Shown here in pieces: positions 9,882-18,647 of a stretch of DNA of 43,537 bases. Source of the stretch: Actinomycetota bacterium. GTDB lineage: Bacteria > Actinomycetota > Actinomycetes > S36-B12 > CAIYMF01. Each line of letters starts with the position of its first letter. The stretch's first letter is position 1. The position numbers were made by a program, and so were the translations under genes. The stretch is taken from contig CANGPO010000016.1 of the NCBI GenBank assembly GCA_947455705.1, positions 1 to 43,537 on the forward strand. The letters run 5' to 3'. The notes below the pieces were generated by a model, which was given only the letters and a program-made list of their open reading frames with translations, was not told where the DNA came from and ran no database searches.

Positions 9882-10235
9882 GTGACGTGGTCTGACACGG
9901 CGACCGAGGTCCTAGGCTTCTACGCCCGTGATGAGAAGCCACCACGCGAGCTTGAAAAGTCAGCGGTTAAGACGAGTCTGGCCCGATTGGTCGAGCTTGC
10001 CCCTGGCCGAGCTGTTGAAGTTCGGATTCCGCCCTACGCGGCCGTGCAAGTCATTGGGGGTACATCGCATCGACGTGGAACCCCGCCAGCGGTAGTCGAA
10101 TGTGATGCCCGCACGTGGTTGCGCCTTGCGACCGGGGCCATGACATGGCCGGAGGCGCTGATGTCGGGCTCCTTACATGCAAGCGGTGCCCGAAGCGATC
10201 TATCTGCCCACTTGCCGATCGACGACGGGCACTGA
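9882..10235 (+). CDS. Sterol-carrier-protein-like protein (SCP_3 type)
   Basis: About 117 residues from GTG 9882, preferred over TTG 9867 because TAGGGGGA lies seven or so bases upstream. The C-terminal half has the pattern VECDARTWLRLATGAMTWPEALMSGSLHASGARSDL, as in the bacterial SCP2-like family that lies between purL and purF in many actinobacteria. The N-terminal part contains VEVRIPPYAAVQV. SCP2-like proteins bind lipids; the actual ligand and role of this family are unknown. Conserved linkage with purine genes is established; function is not. Confidence 0.8.
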   Translation: MTWSDTATEVLGFYARDEKPPRELEKSAVKTSLARLVELAPGRAVEVRIPPYAAVQVIGGTSHRRGTPPAVVECDARTWLRLATGAMTWPEALMSGSLHASGARSDLSAHLPIDDGH

Positions 10236-10414
10236 GCCGTCTGCGCGGGTCCCCGAATTAATGCAACGGGCGACAGGCCTGGCCAATACGTTTCGCTTGC
10301 GCTGCTAATCCTGTCCACTCCGTATAGGGTCACTGCTGCGCAATGTTGCGGCCCGCCGCGCTGTGCGCAACCGCGGACGAGGTGCGCGGTAGAGCCGTCC
10401 GAACAAGGGGATCA

Positions 10415-11476
10415 ATGTCGATGGGTGACGAGTCCGCCGCTAACGCGCGCGACGGAGTTGCTGTACGTCTGCGGGGTCTCCGCAAGACCTTCGGAGAGGT
10501 GGTGGCCGTCGATAGCGTTGATTTGGACATCGCTGACGGCGAGTTCCTGACCCTGCTCGGCCCGTCGGGATCGGGTAAGACCACGGTGCTACGGATGATC
10601 GCGGGTTTTGAACTGCCGACCGCGGGCCTCATCGAACTTGATGGGACGGATGTGTCGACGCTCCCCCCATTCCAACGTGACGTCAACACGGTGTTTCAGG
10701 ACTATGCGCTGTTTCCGCATCTGACTGTTCAAGAGAACGTCGAGTACGGCCTGAAGGTTAAGGGAGTGGGTAAGCAAGACCGGCGTACCCGCGCCACTCA
10801 GGCTCTCGCCTCTGTTCAACTAGAGGGCTACGGAAACCGCAAACCCAATGAAATGTCCGGTGGCCAGCGTCAGCGGGTCGCTTTAGCTCGGGCATTGGTC
10901 AATCGGCCCAAGGTGCTGTTGCTCGATGAGCCGCTAGGTGCACTCGATCTCAAGCTACGTGAGCAAATGCAGGTGGAGCTCAAGGCTATTCAACGGGACG
11001 TGGGCATCACGTTCATCTTCGTTACCCACGATCAAGAGGAGGCGCTCACCATGAGCGACCGAATCGCGGTCTTTAACGCAGGTCGTATCGAACAGGTTGG
11101 ATCACCGGCCGACGTTTACGAGCGGCCAAGCACAGAATTCGTTGCAGGGTTCGTTGGAACGTCAAACCTGCTCCGCGATGAAACGGCGCGAAAAGTCCTT
11201 GGTGCGCAGGGTGTTTACAGTATTCGTCCCGAGAAGATCAGCATTGCTGAGCCTGCCGCTGAACCAGCGATGCATGAACATCACGTCGACGGAACCGTCG
11301 CTGAAGTGATCTATGTCGGCGATGCGACTCGATACGTCGTCGATATCGATCCGGGTGGTCGGTTGGTTGCCCTGTCGCAGAATGCGACGGCGTCGTCATC
11401 GCAGGTCTTAGAAAAGCGTGGAGAGCGTGTGCGCCTGATCTGGGATCGCGCATATGAATACAAAGTTCACGACTAA
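10415..11476 (+). CDS. potA: Polyamine-type ABC transporter ATPase
   Basis: This is the ATP-binding subunit of a spermidine/putrescine-class importer, 353 residues. The start ATG 10415 follows AAGGGG at 10405-10410. Motifs are Walker A GPSGSGKTT near residue 48, the signature MSGGQRQRVALARAL near residue 147, Walker B LLLDEPLGALD, and the H-loop FVTHDQEEALTMSD. The C-terminal 110 residues carry the regulatory TOBE-type region with IRPEKI. Genes for a binding protein and two permeases follow on the same strand. Polyamine specificity is inferred from the family (PotA/PotD-like); related spermidine, putrescine or 2-aminoethylphosphonate systems cannot be excluded. Confidence 0.92.
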   Translation: MSMGDESAANARDGVAVRLRGLRKTFGEVVAVDSVDLDIADGEFLTLLGPSGSGKTTVLRMIAGFELPTAGLIELDGTDVSTLPPFQRDVNTVFQDYALFPHLTVQENVEYGLKVKGVGKQDRRTRATQALASVQLEGYGNRKPNEMSGGQRQRVALARALVNRPKVLLLDEPLGALDLKLREQMQVELKAIQRDVGITFIFVTHDQEEALTMSDRIAVFNAGRIEQVGSPADVYERPSTEFVAGFVGTSNLLRDETARKVLGAQGVYSIRPEKISIAEPAAEPAMHEHHVDGTVAEVIYVGDATRYVVDIDPGGRLVALSQNATASSSQVLEKRGERVRLIWDRAYEYKVHD

Positions 11477-11478
11477 TC

Positions 11479-11491
11479 CCAGCACTGCTGG
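11479..11491. promoter_or_regulatory. 13-base palindrome just after potA
   Basis: CCAGCA-C-TGCTGG is a perfect palindrome around one central base, placed directly after the potA stop and 126 bases before potD. With a one-base centre it cannot form a normal hairpin loop, so a protein operator is more likely than a terminator. Function is inferred only. Confidence 0.3.
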
Positions 11492-11575
11492 ATAAACGTA
11501 ACGAACTCATCACTACACGGTGAAAAACCAACAAATGCACGTAGTTAGACGCCAAGATCGATGTAGAAGACCCGC

Positions 11576-11596
11576 TGACTTCCGAACTGGAAGTCA
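11576..11596 (+). promoter_or_regulatory. Stem-loop in the potA-potD intercistronic leader
   Basis: TGACTTCC and GGAAGTCA form a perfect eight-base-pair stem with a GAACT loop. It ends nine bases before the strong AGGAGG (11606-11611) of the binding-protein gene. No T-run follows, so it is not an intrinsic terminator. Such hairpins often stabilise the 5' end of a processed message so that the binding protein is made in excess of the ATPase; that role is an inference here. Confidence 0.45.
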
Positions 11597-11617
11597 TGAA
11601 ACGACAGGAGGACGCAG

Positions 11618-12838
11618 GTGCAGCGACTATCGCGCTTGTTTACGATCACAGCGGCTTCGGCTGCTGTTGCACTGATGGCAGCCGGTTGCGGCTCGAGCAC
11701 CACGGGCGGCGGTGGTAGCAGTGCCAGTTCTTCGCCGACCGGACGTCCCGCTCCGCCGGCAATGACTGCTGCAACGGCCGTAGGTGAGGGTGAAGGCGAG
11801 CTCAACCTCATTGCGTGGGCAGGTTATGCCGAGAATGGTTCGACTGATCCCGCAGTTGACTGGGTTACTCCATTCACCGACGCGACGGGCTGCAAGGTCA
11901 ACGTCAAGATCGGTAACACCTCTGACGAGATGGTTACTCTGATGAAGACCGGTCAGTACGACGGTGTGTCAGCATCTGGTGATGCCACGCTGCGCCTCAT
12001 TTACGGTGGCGATGTGGCTCCGGTCAACACCGACCTCGTACCCAACTACGCGACCATTTCCGACTTCCTGAAGTTGAAGCCATGGAACTCGGTCAACGAC
12101 GTTGCCTATGGAATCCCACATGGCTGGGGTGCCAACGTCCTTGCCTGGAACACCGCCGCTGTAACGACAGCCCCGACGTCAATGGGCGCATTGTTCGATC
12201 CGAATTCCCCCTACAAGGGCAAGATTTCGATCTACGACGCACCTACCTACATCGCGGACGCGGCCCTCTACCTGATGCGTACGAAGCCTGACCTGAAGAT
12301 CACGAACCCGTATGCGCTGGACGATACTCAGTTTGCGGCGGCAGTTGATTTGCTCAAGCAACAGCGTCCATTGGTCAGCAGCTACTGGGCTGACTACACC
12401 CATCAGGTTGCGTCGTTTGATTCGCAGGAGAGCGTTCTCGGTACTTCATGGCAGGTAAACGTCAATCTGATCAACGCCGACGCGAAGGTCAAGGTCGATT
12501 CAGCGGTTGCATCCGAGGGCGCTACTGGTTGGTCCGATACGTGGATGCTGGCCTCGAAGGCAGCGCACCCGAACTGCATGTACAAGTGGATGGACTGGAT
12601 CACCTCACCGAAGGTGAATGACCAGGTCGCCGAGTGGTTCGGTGAGGCACCTGCGCAGACGAAGGCGTGCGATGTTGCTACGGCCGGATTCTGCGATCAG
12701 TTCCACGCCCTCGATGCGGCTTACGCCGACTCGATTTACTACTGGACGACGCCGACGGCCAACTGCCTTGATGGCCGTGGTGATATTTGTAAGGACTATG
12801 CAGCCTGGGTCCAAGCATGGACTGAAATCAAGGGTTGA
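11618..12838 (+). CDS. potD: Polyamine-type substrate-binding lipoprotein
   Basis: This is the extracytoplasmic solute-binding protein of the ABC importer, 406 residues. The N-terminus is a lipoprotein signal: positively charged MQRLSRLF, a hydrophobic stretch, then the lipobox LMAAGC with Cys24 as the lipidation site, followed by a Ser/Gly linker. The mature part opens with LNLIAWAGYAENG and has WVTPFTDATGCKV, the PotD/PotF fold start, and later GIPHGWGANVLAWNT and WMDWITSPKVNDQVAEWFG. GTG 11618 has a near-perfect AGGAGG upstream. Its stop overlaps the permease start at 12838 (TGATG). Several extra cysteines near the C-terminus may form disulfides. Confidence 0.9.
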   Translation: MQRLSRLFTITAASAAVALMAAGCGSSTTGGGGSSASSSPTGRPAPPAMTAATAVGEGEGELNLIAWAGYAENGSTDPAVDWVTPFTDATGCKVNVKIGNTSDEMVTLMKTGQYDGVSASGDATLRLIYGGDVAPVNTDLVPNYATISDFLKLKPWNSVNDVAYGIPHGWGANVLAWNTAAVTTAPTSMGALFDPNSPYKGKISIYDAPTYIADAALYLMRTKPDLKITNPYALDDTQFAAAVDLLKQQRPLVSSYWADYTHQVASFDSQESVLGTSWQVNVNLINADAKVKVDSAVASEGATGWSDTWMLASKAAHPNCMYKWMDWITSPKVNDQVAEWFGEAPAQTKACDVATAGFCDQFHALDAAYADSIYYWTTPTANCLDGRGDICKDYAAWVQAWTEIKG

Positions 12839-13749
12839 TGTCTGCTCTGGCGACTGAACCGATGACGAGCCCTCCCTCGGGGGGCTCGTCATCTGGTTCT
12901 GCCTTTCTTTACCGTCACCCACGTTTGCGTCTGACGGGTCTTCTGACCGCGCCGATGCTTTGGCTTGGCGTGCTTTATCTCGGCTCGTTGGCCATCATGC
13001 TCGTTGCTGCGTTTTGGAGCACTGACGAGTTCACCGGTCAACTCATCAAGCAGCCGACCTTAAAGAACTTCCACACCCTGCTCACTGGGCAGGTCTATTG
13101 GGTGGTGGCGCTGCGCACGCTGGGTATCGCCGTTGCGGTCACCGTCATCGACATGATCTTGGCCGTCCCGATTGCGTTCACCGCTGCGAAGGTTGTGAAG
13201 AGCCGGGGTCTTCGATACGCGCTCGTCATCGCCGTGACGATGCCGCTCTGGGCGGGGTACCTCGTTAAGGGCTACGCGATGGAGACGATGTTCATCAACA
13301 ACGGCGTCATCGACTGGATGCTCGCCCCACTCGGCCTTAAAGGTCCTGGTCTCGGAATTCCGGCGACAATCTTCTCGCTGGCCTACCTGTGGCTGCCATA
13401 CATGATCCTGCCCATCTACGCCGGGCTTGAGCGGCTGCCTGACTCGCTGATCGAAGCCTCGTCAGATCTTGGTGCGTCGGCGGGCAAAACGTTCCGCGGC
13501 GTGATCCTTCCGATGATTGTTCCGTCGCTCATCGCTGGATCTATCTTTACGTTCTCGCTCACCCTCGGTGACTACATCATGGTGAAGATTGTCGGCGGCA
13601 CCACGCAGATGTTCGCCAACATCATTTACGACAATGTCGGAGTTGCGAACAACCTGCCGCTTGCTGCAGCCGCCGCCGTCTTCCCGATCACCGTGATCGT
13701 GATCTATCTGCTCGCCGTTCGTCGCAGCGGCGCGCTGGATAACTTGTGA
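12838..13749 (+). CDS. potB: Polyamine-type ABC transporter permease 1
   Basis: An inner-membrane permease of about 303 residues with six predicted hydrophobic segments, the first after a serine/glycine-rich cytoplasmic tail (LRLTGLLTAPMLWLGVLYLG). The ATPase-coupling EAA loop reads EASSDLGASAGKTFRGVILP near residue 205. It is the PotB-like partner of the downstream PotC-like permease. Start and upstream stop overlap by one base (TGATG at 12836-12840), indicating translational coupling with the binding-protein gene. Confidence 0.92.
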   Translation: MSALATEPMTSPPSGGSSSGSAFLYRHPRLRLTGLLTAPMLWLGVLYLGSLAIMLVAAFWSTDEFTGQLIKQPTLKNFHTLLTGQVYWVVALRTLGIAVAVTVIDMILAVPIAFTAAKVVKSRGLRYALVIAVTMPLWAGYLVKGYAMETMFINNGVIDWMLAPLGLKGPGLGIPATIFSLAYLWLPYMILPIYAGLERLPDSLIEASSDLGASAGKTFRGVILPMIVPSLIAGSIFTFSLTLGDYIMVKIVGGTTQMFANIIYDNVGVANNLPLAAAAAVFPITVIVIYLLAVRRSGALDNL

Positions 13750-13756
13750 CCTGGTC

Positions 13757-14584
13757 ATGAATCTCAGTAAATCGGCGCGTTGGGGTCTGACTGCCATTAC
13801 CGGCATCGTCCTAGTTTTCATCTATTTTCCGCTGCTCGTCGTGTTGATCAACTCGTTCAATGCGTCGAAGGTGTTCTCCTGGCCGCCGACGTCGTGGACC
13901 ACGCAGTGGTGGTCAAAGGCTGCGACGAATGAGGGTGTGAGGTCGGCGTTACTGACGAGCGTCAAGGCGGGCATCGGTGCGACGCTCATCGCAATCGTCC
14001 TTGGTTCCATGGTGGCTTTTGCGGTCGCTCGCTATGACTTCTTCGGCCGGGACTCGATCAGCTTCTTAGTGATCCTGCCGATCGCGTTACCCGGCATCAT
14101 CACCGGTATTGCCTTGAACGCATCGTTCAGCACGGTCTTGGTCCCCTTGGGAATCAGCTTCGGACTCTTCACGGTGATCCTCGGTCATGCCACCTTCTGC
14201 ATTGTTGTGGTGTTTAACAACGTCGTGGCGCGACTGCGACGTACGGGAAGCTCTCTGGAGGAGGCGGCCATGGATCTTGGGGCGGGGCCGTTCCAAACCT
14301 TCCGTGACGTCACATTCCCGGCAGTTCGGTCTGCCCTTGTTGCAGGTGCGTTATTGGCCTTCGCACTGTCCTTCGACGAAATCGTCGTCACGAGTTTCAC
14401 CGCTGGCCCCGGAGTCGAAACGTTGCCTCAGTGGATCTTCAACAATCTGTTCCGTCCTAATCAGGGGCCGATCATTAACGCCGTTGCGGCCGCCCTGCTG
14501 ATCGCCTTTATCGCCCCGGTGTATCTGGCCATGCGTATGTCAGATGGCCCAAGCCGTGTCGTACAGGTCGGCGCAGAGCCGTAA
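13757..14584 (+). CDS. potC: Polyamine-type ABC transporter permease 2
   Basis: The second permease, 275 residues, is seven bases behind the first. It has six hydrophobic segments and an EAA loop EEAAMDLGAGPFQTFRDVTFP near residue 170. The VALIN-like opening VLINSFNASKVFSWPPTSWTT is typical of PotC. It completes a four-gene importer (ATPase, binding protein, two permeases). The end of this gene overlaps a possible early start of the next ORF, although a later start is more likely for that gene. Confidence 0.92.
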   Translation: MNLSKSARWGLTAITGIVLVFIYFPLLVVLINSFNASKVFSWPPTSWTTQWWSKAATNEGVRSALLTSVKAGIGATLIAIVLGSMVAFAVARYDFFGRDSISFLVILPIALPGIITGIALNASFSTVLVPLGISFGLFTVILGHATFCIVVVFNNVVARLRRTGSSLEEAAMDLGAGPFQTFRDVTFPAVRSALVAGALLAFALSFDEIVVTSFTAGPGVETLPQWIFNNLFRPNQGPIINAVAAALLIAFIAPVYLAMRMSDGPSRVVQVGAEP

Positions 14585-14621
14585 GCGGTCCGGTTCGCGG
14601 CTCGAGGTGGATACTGAGTCG

Positions 14622-15353
14622 GTGAGCGAGTCAATCCTGTCGCGTCCGGCTAGCGAGCCCGATGACGTCCTCACATGGGGCCCGGAACCTGATCAGGTAG
14701 CGGACTTACAGCTTGGCTCACCTTTGGAGCCACTCATCATCGTGATGCACGGTGGTTTTTGGCGCCCACGGACTGATCGCACCCATCTGCGGCACATGTC
14801 CCGCGAGTTGGCAGAAAGCGGATACACGGTTGTTAGCCCGGAGTATCGGCGGGTTCTGGGGAATCCGGATCTCACGATGGACGATGTGCGGGTGGGTTTG
14901 CAGGTGCTGCCCACAACCCTGCACGGCTACTACGACGGTCGGGTGATTCTGATGGGCCATTCGGCCGGTAGTCATCTGGCCCTCTGGGCCGCTGCCGTCT
15001 GCCCACCCCAAGGGCTGATCGCGACGATTGGGCTAGCGCCCATCCCTGATTTACAGGCTGCTGACACCCGTCACATTGGCCGCGGGGCGGTCCGAGACTT
15101 CCTGGGTGTCGCGGCGCGCGAACGACCAGATCTCGATCCAGCCCAACTACCGAGCCCAGAGCACAAAGTGATCTTGCTTGCAGGACAGGTCGATGACGAA
15201 GCGATGCCAGAGTTGTGTGATGGCTACGTCAGGGCTCATCCGAACGTCGATTTTCACGTGTTGCCATCGACTGGTCACTACGAATTCATTGACCCCGGTA
15301 GCCAGGCTTGGGCGACGATTCTTGAGACTTTGACACTTGTCGCGGCGGGGTAG
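14622..15353 (+). CDS. Alpha/beta hydrolase (esterase/formamidase-like)
   Basis: About 243 residues from GTG 14622, which has GAGGTGG about eleven bases upstream; an ATG at 14544 would overlap potC by 41 bases and add an unconserved-looking arginine-rich tail. The fold landmarks are the oxyanion-hole HGGFWRPRTD near residue 42, the nucleophile elbow GHSAGSHLALWAA near residue 112, an acid near LAGQVDDE, and the catalytic histidine in STGHYEFIDP near residue 217. HGGFW/GHSAG is characteristic of small esterases and kynurenine-formamidase-like enzymes. The substrate is unknown. It lies between the transporter and purF. Confidence 0.85.
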   Translation: MSESILSRPASEPDDVLTWGPEPDQVADLQLGSPLEPLIIVMHGGFWRPRTDRTHLRHMSRELAESGYTVVSPEYRRVLGNPDLTMDDVRVGLQVLPTTLHGYYDGRVILMGHSAGSHLALWAAAVCPPQGLIATIGLAPIPDLQAADTRHIGRGAVRDFLGVAARERPDLDPAQLPSPEHKVILLAGQVDDEAMPELCDGYVRAHPNVDFHVLPSTGHYEFIDPGSQAWATILETLTLVAAG

Positions 15354-15376
15354 TCAACGGCCCCGAAAAAGACCAC

Positions 15377-15382
15377 TAGACT
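15377..15382 (+). promoter_or_regulatory. -10 element close to the purF start
   Basis: TAGACT lies eight bases before the first base of the purF GTG (15390), so the message may be leaderless. A perfect TTGACA at 15330-15335 is too far upstream to pair with it. No ribosome binding site precedes purF. Confidence 0.4.
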
Positions 15383-15389
15383 GTTCCAC

Positions 15390-16958
15390 GTGCCACGTGG
15401 TGACGGACGTCTGAGTCACGATCTTCTCCCCGGCGAGAAGGGTCCGCAGGATGCCTGCGGAGTCTTTGGCGTATGGGCCCCTGACGAGCAGGTAGCCAAA
15501 CTCGCCTACTTTGGCCTTTATGCACTGCAGCATCGCGGTCAAGAGTCAGCGGGCATTGCGGTCAGCGACGGCGCCAACGTCTGGGTCTACAAGGACATGG
15601 GGTTGGTATCGCAGGTCTTTACCGAGGCCGCGCTGGAATCCCTTCAGGGCCATCTGGCGATCGGGCACACGCGATACTCGACAACAGGTTCGAGCATCTG
15701 GGAAAACGCGCAGCCTACCTTCCGTTCCACAGCTACTGGTCACCTAGCCCTTGGCCACAACGGTAACCTCACGAACACTCACGAACTTGCCCGCAAGGTG
15801 CGTGAGCGTGAGGGGTCTAATGGTGAGCTTCCGCTCGGGGCCAGCATGTCCACGAGTGACACTGACCTGCTCACCTCTCTGATTGCATCCCATCCTGATC
15901 TGTCGATTGAAGCCGCGGCGATGGCCGAACTTCCGCAGGTGCGCGGTGCCTTTTCCCTTGTCTTCATGGATGAAACAACTCTCTACGCCGCCCGTGATCC
16001 ACAGGGAATTCGGCCACTCACTCTGGGCAAGCTTGAGCGGGGTTGGGTTGTAGCGAGCGAAACGGCCGCACTCGACATCGTCGGTGCGTCGTTCGTCCGC
16101 GAGATCGAGCCAGGTGAATTGATCGCAATCGACGAGCATGGTTTGCGGAGTCAGCGCTTTGCGCAAGCTGATCCAAAGGGCTGCCTCTTCGAGTTTGTGT
16201 ATCTCGCCCGTCCGGATACAACGATCTCTGGCCATGGTGTTCACGCGGTACGCGTTGAGGTTGGCCGTCAGTTGGCCCGTGAATTCCCGGTTGACGCAGA
16301 CCTCGTCATTCCTGTCCCGGAAAGCGGTACACCGGCAGCGGTCGGATACGCCCAGGAATCGGGTATCCCGTTCGCCCAGGGCCTGGTGAAGAACGCCTAC
16401 GTCGGCCGTACATTCATTCAGCCATCGCAGACCATTCGTCAGCTCGGTATTCGCCTTAAACTCAATCCTCTTCGAGAGATCGTCGCCGGCCAACGCCTTG
16501 TCATTGTTGACGATTCGATCGTCCGCGGTAATACCCAGCGCGCCATTATTCGGATGCTGCGGGAGGCAGGTGCGCGCGAAGTTCACGTGCGCATTTCGAG
16601 CCCGCCAGTAAAGTGGCCCTGCTTCTACGGAATCGACTTTGCTACTCGCGCTGAACTTGTCGCGAATGGTTTATCGGTGGACGAAATCTGCACGTCCATA
16701 GGTGCAGATTCACTTGGTTACGTCTCTCTGGACGGGCTCATTGCTTCGACGAACGTGGCCAAGGATCGCTTGTGCCGCGCCTGCTTTGATGGTGTTTATC
16801 CGGTCGATCTGCCAGAACCAGAACTACTTGGTAAGCACGTCCTGGAGGGTATCGAATCTCGTGTCACGGAAGCAGAGCGCACGTTGGTTCTTGGGGACGA
16901 TGGTTTGACGACGCTGATCCACGGTGGCGGGGCCACGGAGGCGTTGAACTTCCCGTGA
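15390..16958 (+). CDS. purF: Amidophosphoribosyltransferase
   Basis: PurF makes 5-phosphoribosylamine from PRPP and glutamine, the committed step of purine synthesis. 522 residues from GTG 15390. The N-terminal Ntn glutaminase nucleophile is Cys23 in DACGVFGVW, after a 22-residue propeptide that is normally removed. ALQHRGQESAGIA and IGHTRYSTTG follow. The phosphoribosyltransferase half has LVIVDDSIVRGNTQRAII near residue 370. Cysteines in SSPPVKWPCFYGIDF and DRLCRACFDG fit the Fe-S-containing Bacillus-type enzyme. Its stop overlaps the purM start. Confidence 0.97.
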   Translation: MPRGDGRLSHDLLPGEKGPQDACGVFGVWAPDEQVAKLAYFGLYALQHRGQESAGIAVSDGANVWVYKDMGLVSQVFTEAALESLQGHLAIGHTRYSTTGSSIWENAQPTFRSTATGHLALGHNGNLTNTHELARKVREREGSNGELPLGASMSTSDTDLLTSLIASHPDLSIEAAAMAELPQVRGAFSLVFMDETTLYAARDPQGIRPLTLGKLERGWVVASETAALDIVGASFVREIEPGELIAIDEHGLRSQRFAQADPKGCLFEFVYLARPDTTISGHGVHAVRVEVGRQLAREFPVDADLVIPVPESGTPAAVGYAQESGIPFAQGLVKNAYVGRTFIQPSQTIRQLGIRLKLNPLREIVAGQRLVIVDDSIVRGNTQRAIIRMLREAGAREVHVRISSPPVKWPCFYGIDFATRAELVANGLSVDEICTSIGADSLGYVSLDGLIASTNVAKDRLCRACFDGVYPVDLPEPELLGKHVLEGIESRVTEAERTLVLGDDGLTTLIHGGGATEALNFP

Positions 16959-18055
16959 CCGATTCCCAGGGCGTTACCTACGCCGCAGCTGGTGTGGACG
17001 TCGAGGCCGGCGAACACGCGGTAGCACTGATGAAGGCCTCGATCGCACGCGCTCAGCGACCCGAGGTAATCGGGGATTTCGGCGGGTTTGCAGGTCTTTT
17101 CGATATTTCGACGATCGCGAAGTTTAAGCAGCCACTCTTGGCTACATCGACCGATGGTGTCGGCACGAAGGTTGTCATCGCCCAGCGTCTGGATAAGCAC
17201 GACACAATCGGCATCGATCTCGTCGCCATGGTTGTCGATGATCTTGTCGTGTGTGGTGCCGAGCCACTCTTCATGACTGACTACATCGCTACCGGCAAGG
17301 TTGTACCGGAGCGGATCGCTGCGATCGTGTCGGGAATCGCGGAGGGTTGTCGGCAAGCCGGTTGCGCGCTCGTCGGTGGTGAGACTGCCGAGCACCCAGG
17401 CTTGCTGGCTGAGGATGAGTATGACGTGGCAGGTGCCGGAACCGGCGTTGTCGACGCACCACATCTCCTTGGGCCCGAACGAGTTCGAGTCGGTGACGTT
17501 GCCATCGGAATGCGTTCAAGTGGCTTGCACTCGAACGGTTACTCTCTCGCGCGCCACGTGCTGCTCGCTCATGCTGGCTTGTCGCTCGACCAACACATCA
17601 ACGAGTTGGGACGCACACTCGGTGAGGAATTGCTTGAGCCGACGCGGATTTACAGCCTTGATTGCCTCGACCTTACTCGCGCCGACGATGTAGAAGTGCA
17701 TGCCTTCAGTCACGTGACGGGCGGTGGTCTTGCCGCCAACCTTGCGCGGGTGATTCCCGACAACATCCACATTCGCATTGATCGGGCGACATGGAATCCG
17801 TCGCCCATCTTCGACGTCATACGACGCGAAGGTTCCGTCGCGCAGGTCGAACTCGAGAAGACGTTCAACATGGGTGTCGGGATGATCGCTTTGGTGGCGC
17901 CGGATTCAGTTGACGCTGCCATTCGACGGTTATCCAATCGCGGTGTGGACGCGTGGGTGCTCGGCCAGGCGCAAGAGCGCAACGGTGAGGTCGGAGATGC
18001 GCCGGCTAAGGGCGGTAAAGGCGGAAGCGTCGAACTTATTGGCGTGGTTGGATAA
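16955..18055 (+). CDS. purM: AIR synthase (phosphoribosylformylglycinamidine cyclo-ligase)
   Basis: PurM closes the imidazole ring of FGAM to give AIR using ATP. The 366-residue protein begins at GTG 16955 inside the purF stop (GTGA), so purF and purM are coupled. Landmarks are YAAAGVDVEAGEHAV at the N-terminus, LLATSTDGVGTKVVIAQ near residue 60, ALVGGETAEHPG near residue 138, RSSGLHSNGYSLARH near residue 188, and HVTGGGLAANLARVIP near residue 252. The C-terminal tail is glycine/lysine-rich and probably disordered. Confidence 0.97.
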   Translation: MTDSQGVTYAAAGVDVEAGEHAVALMKASIARAQRPEVIGDFGGFAGLFDISTIAKFKQPLLATSTDGVGTKVVIAQRLDKHDTIGIDLVAMVVDDLVVCGAEPLFMTDYIATGKVVPERIAAIVSGIAEGCRQAGCALVGGETAEHPGLLAEDEYDVAGAGTGVVDAPHLLGPERVRVGDVAIGMRSSGLHSNGYSLARHVLLAHAGLSLDQHINELGRTLGEELLEPTRIYSLDCLDLTRADDVEVHAFSHVTGGGLAANLARVIPDNIHIRIDRATWNPSPIFDVIRREGSVAQVELEKTFNMGVGMIALVAPDSVDAAIRRLSNRGVDAWVLGQAQERNGEVGDAPAKGGKGGSVELIGVVG

Positions 18056-18078
18056 CGCCCGACGCCCAGATGTGACGA

Positions 18079-18306
18079 TTACTCGTCGTCATCCTCATCG
18101 TCGTCGTAGTACTTCGCATACGGATCGTCCGCGTAATCGTCCGCTTCATCATCGTCGACGACGATTGAGGACGCACCCGTCTCAAGGTCATGCTGACGCG
18201 AGGCAGACAGTTCAGCTTGGAGAGCACTGAGGTCGGTGTTAACCGTCCCGTACTTCAACTCGCGTGCGACCTTGGTCTGCTTGGCTTTGGCCCGGCCGCG
18301 CCCCAT
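18079..18306 (-). CDS. DUF3073 family small acidic-tail protein
   Basis: A 75-residue protein, MGRGRAKAKQTKVARELKY at the basic N-terminus and an extremely acidic C-terminal tail of aspartates and glutamates. This is the actinobacterial DUF3073 family, which commonly lies next to purM; its function is unknown. A strong GAGGGGG lies upstream of the ATG. It converges on purM with a gap of 23 bases and no visible intrinsic terminator. Confidence 0.9.
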   Translation of the reverse strand: MGRGRAKAKQTKVARELKYGTVNTDLSALQAELSASRQHDLETGASSIVVDDDEADDYADDPYAKYYDDDEDDDE

Positions 18307-18647
18307 GGCTCGACCCCCTCACAGGGCTCTCGTGGCCCCTGCTCGACCTACATACTGATGAGTTACCGCCTGACGCGGATGTGATCACATCATAAACATG
18401 TCTCAGGTTCAAGTGTGAGCCGGTATCCACTTATCTGCGCTTCGAGCCGAATGGCACTACGCCATGTCAGTGAGATTCGCCATCGCCGAACGGGACAGAT
18501 AGGTATAGACCATTCCGCTAGTTCGCAAATGACCCGAAAGGTACTAAAGTGGTCGTTGGTGACACAAGACTGTTCCGAAAATGCTAGTAGTTGAACGTTC
18601 TGGCAGTTAGGGTCAGTGACACAATTTCGTCAACTGGTGAGGATGAC
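18307..18647. other. Divergent intergenic region between DUF3073 gene and bldC
   Basis: About 340 bases without a credible gene. It must hold the promoters of the DUF3073 gene (leftward) and bldC (rightward). The clearest signal is the palindrome at 18379-18390, listed separately. I see no RNA gene and no convincing pair of -35 and -10 boxes. Confidence 0.5.
18379..18390. promoter_or_regulatory. ATGTGATCACAT palindrome, possible operator
   Basis: A perfect 12-base palindrome lies 73-84 bases upstream of the DUF3073 start, in the divergent region shared with bldC. The TGTGA/TCACA halves recall CRP/FNR-type or GntR-type half-sites, but here they abut with no spacer. A binding protein cannot be named. 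Confidence 0.35.

Noticed and set aside
15330-15356. TTGACA at 15330 with TAGTCA as a purF promoter
   Set aside because: The spacer is only 15 bases and the -10 lacks the final T; the TAGACT next to the start codon is the better candidate, although its -35 is weak.
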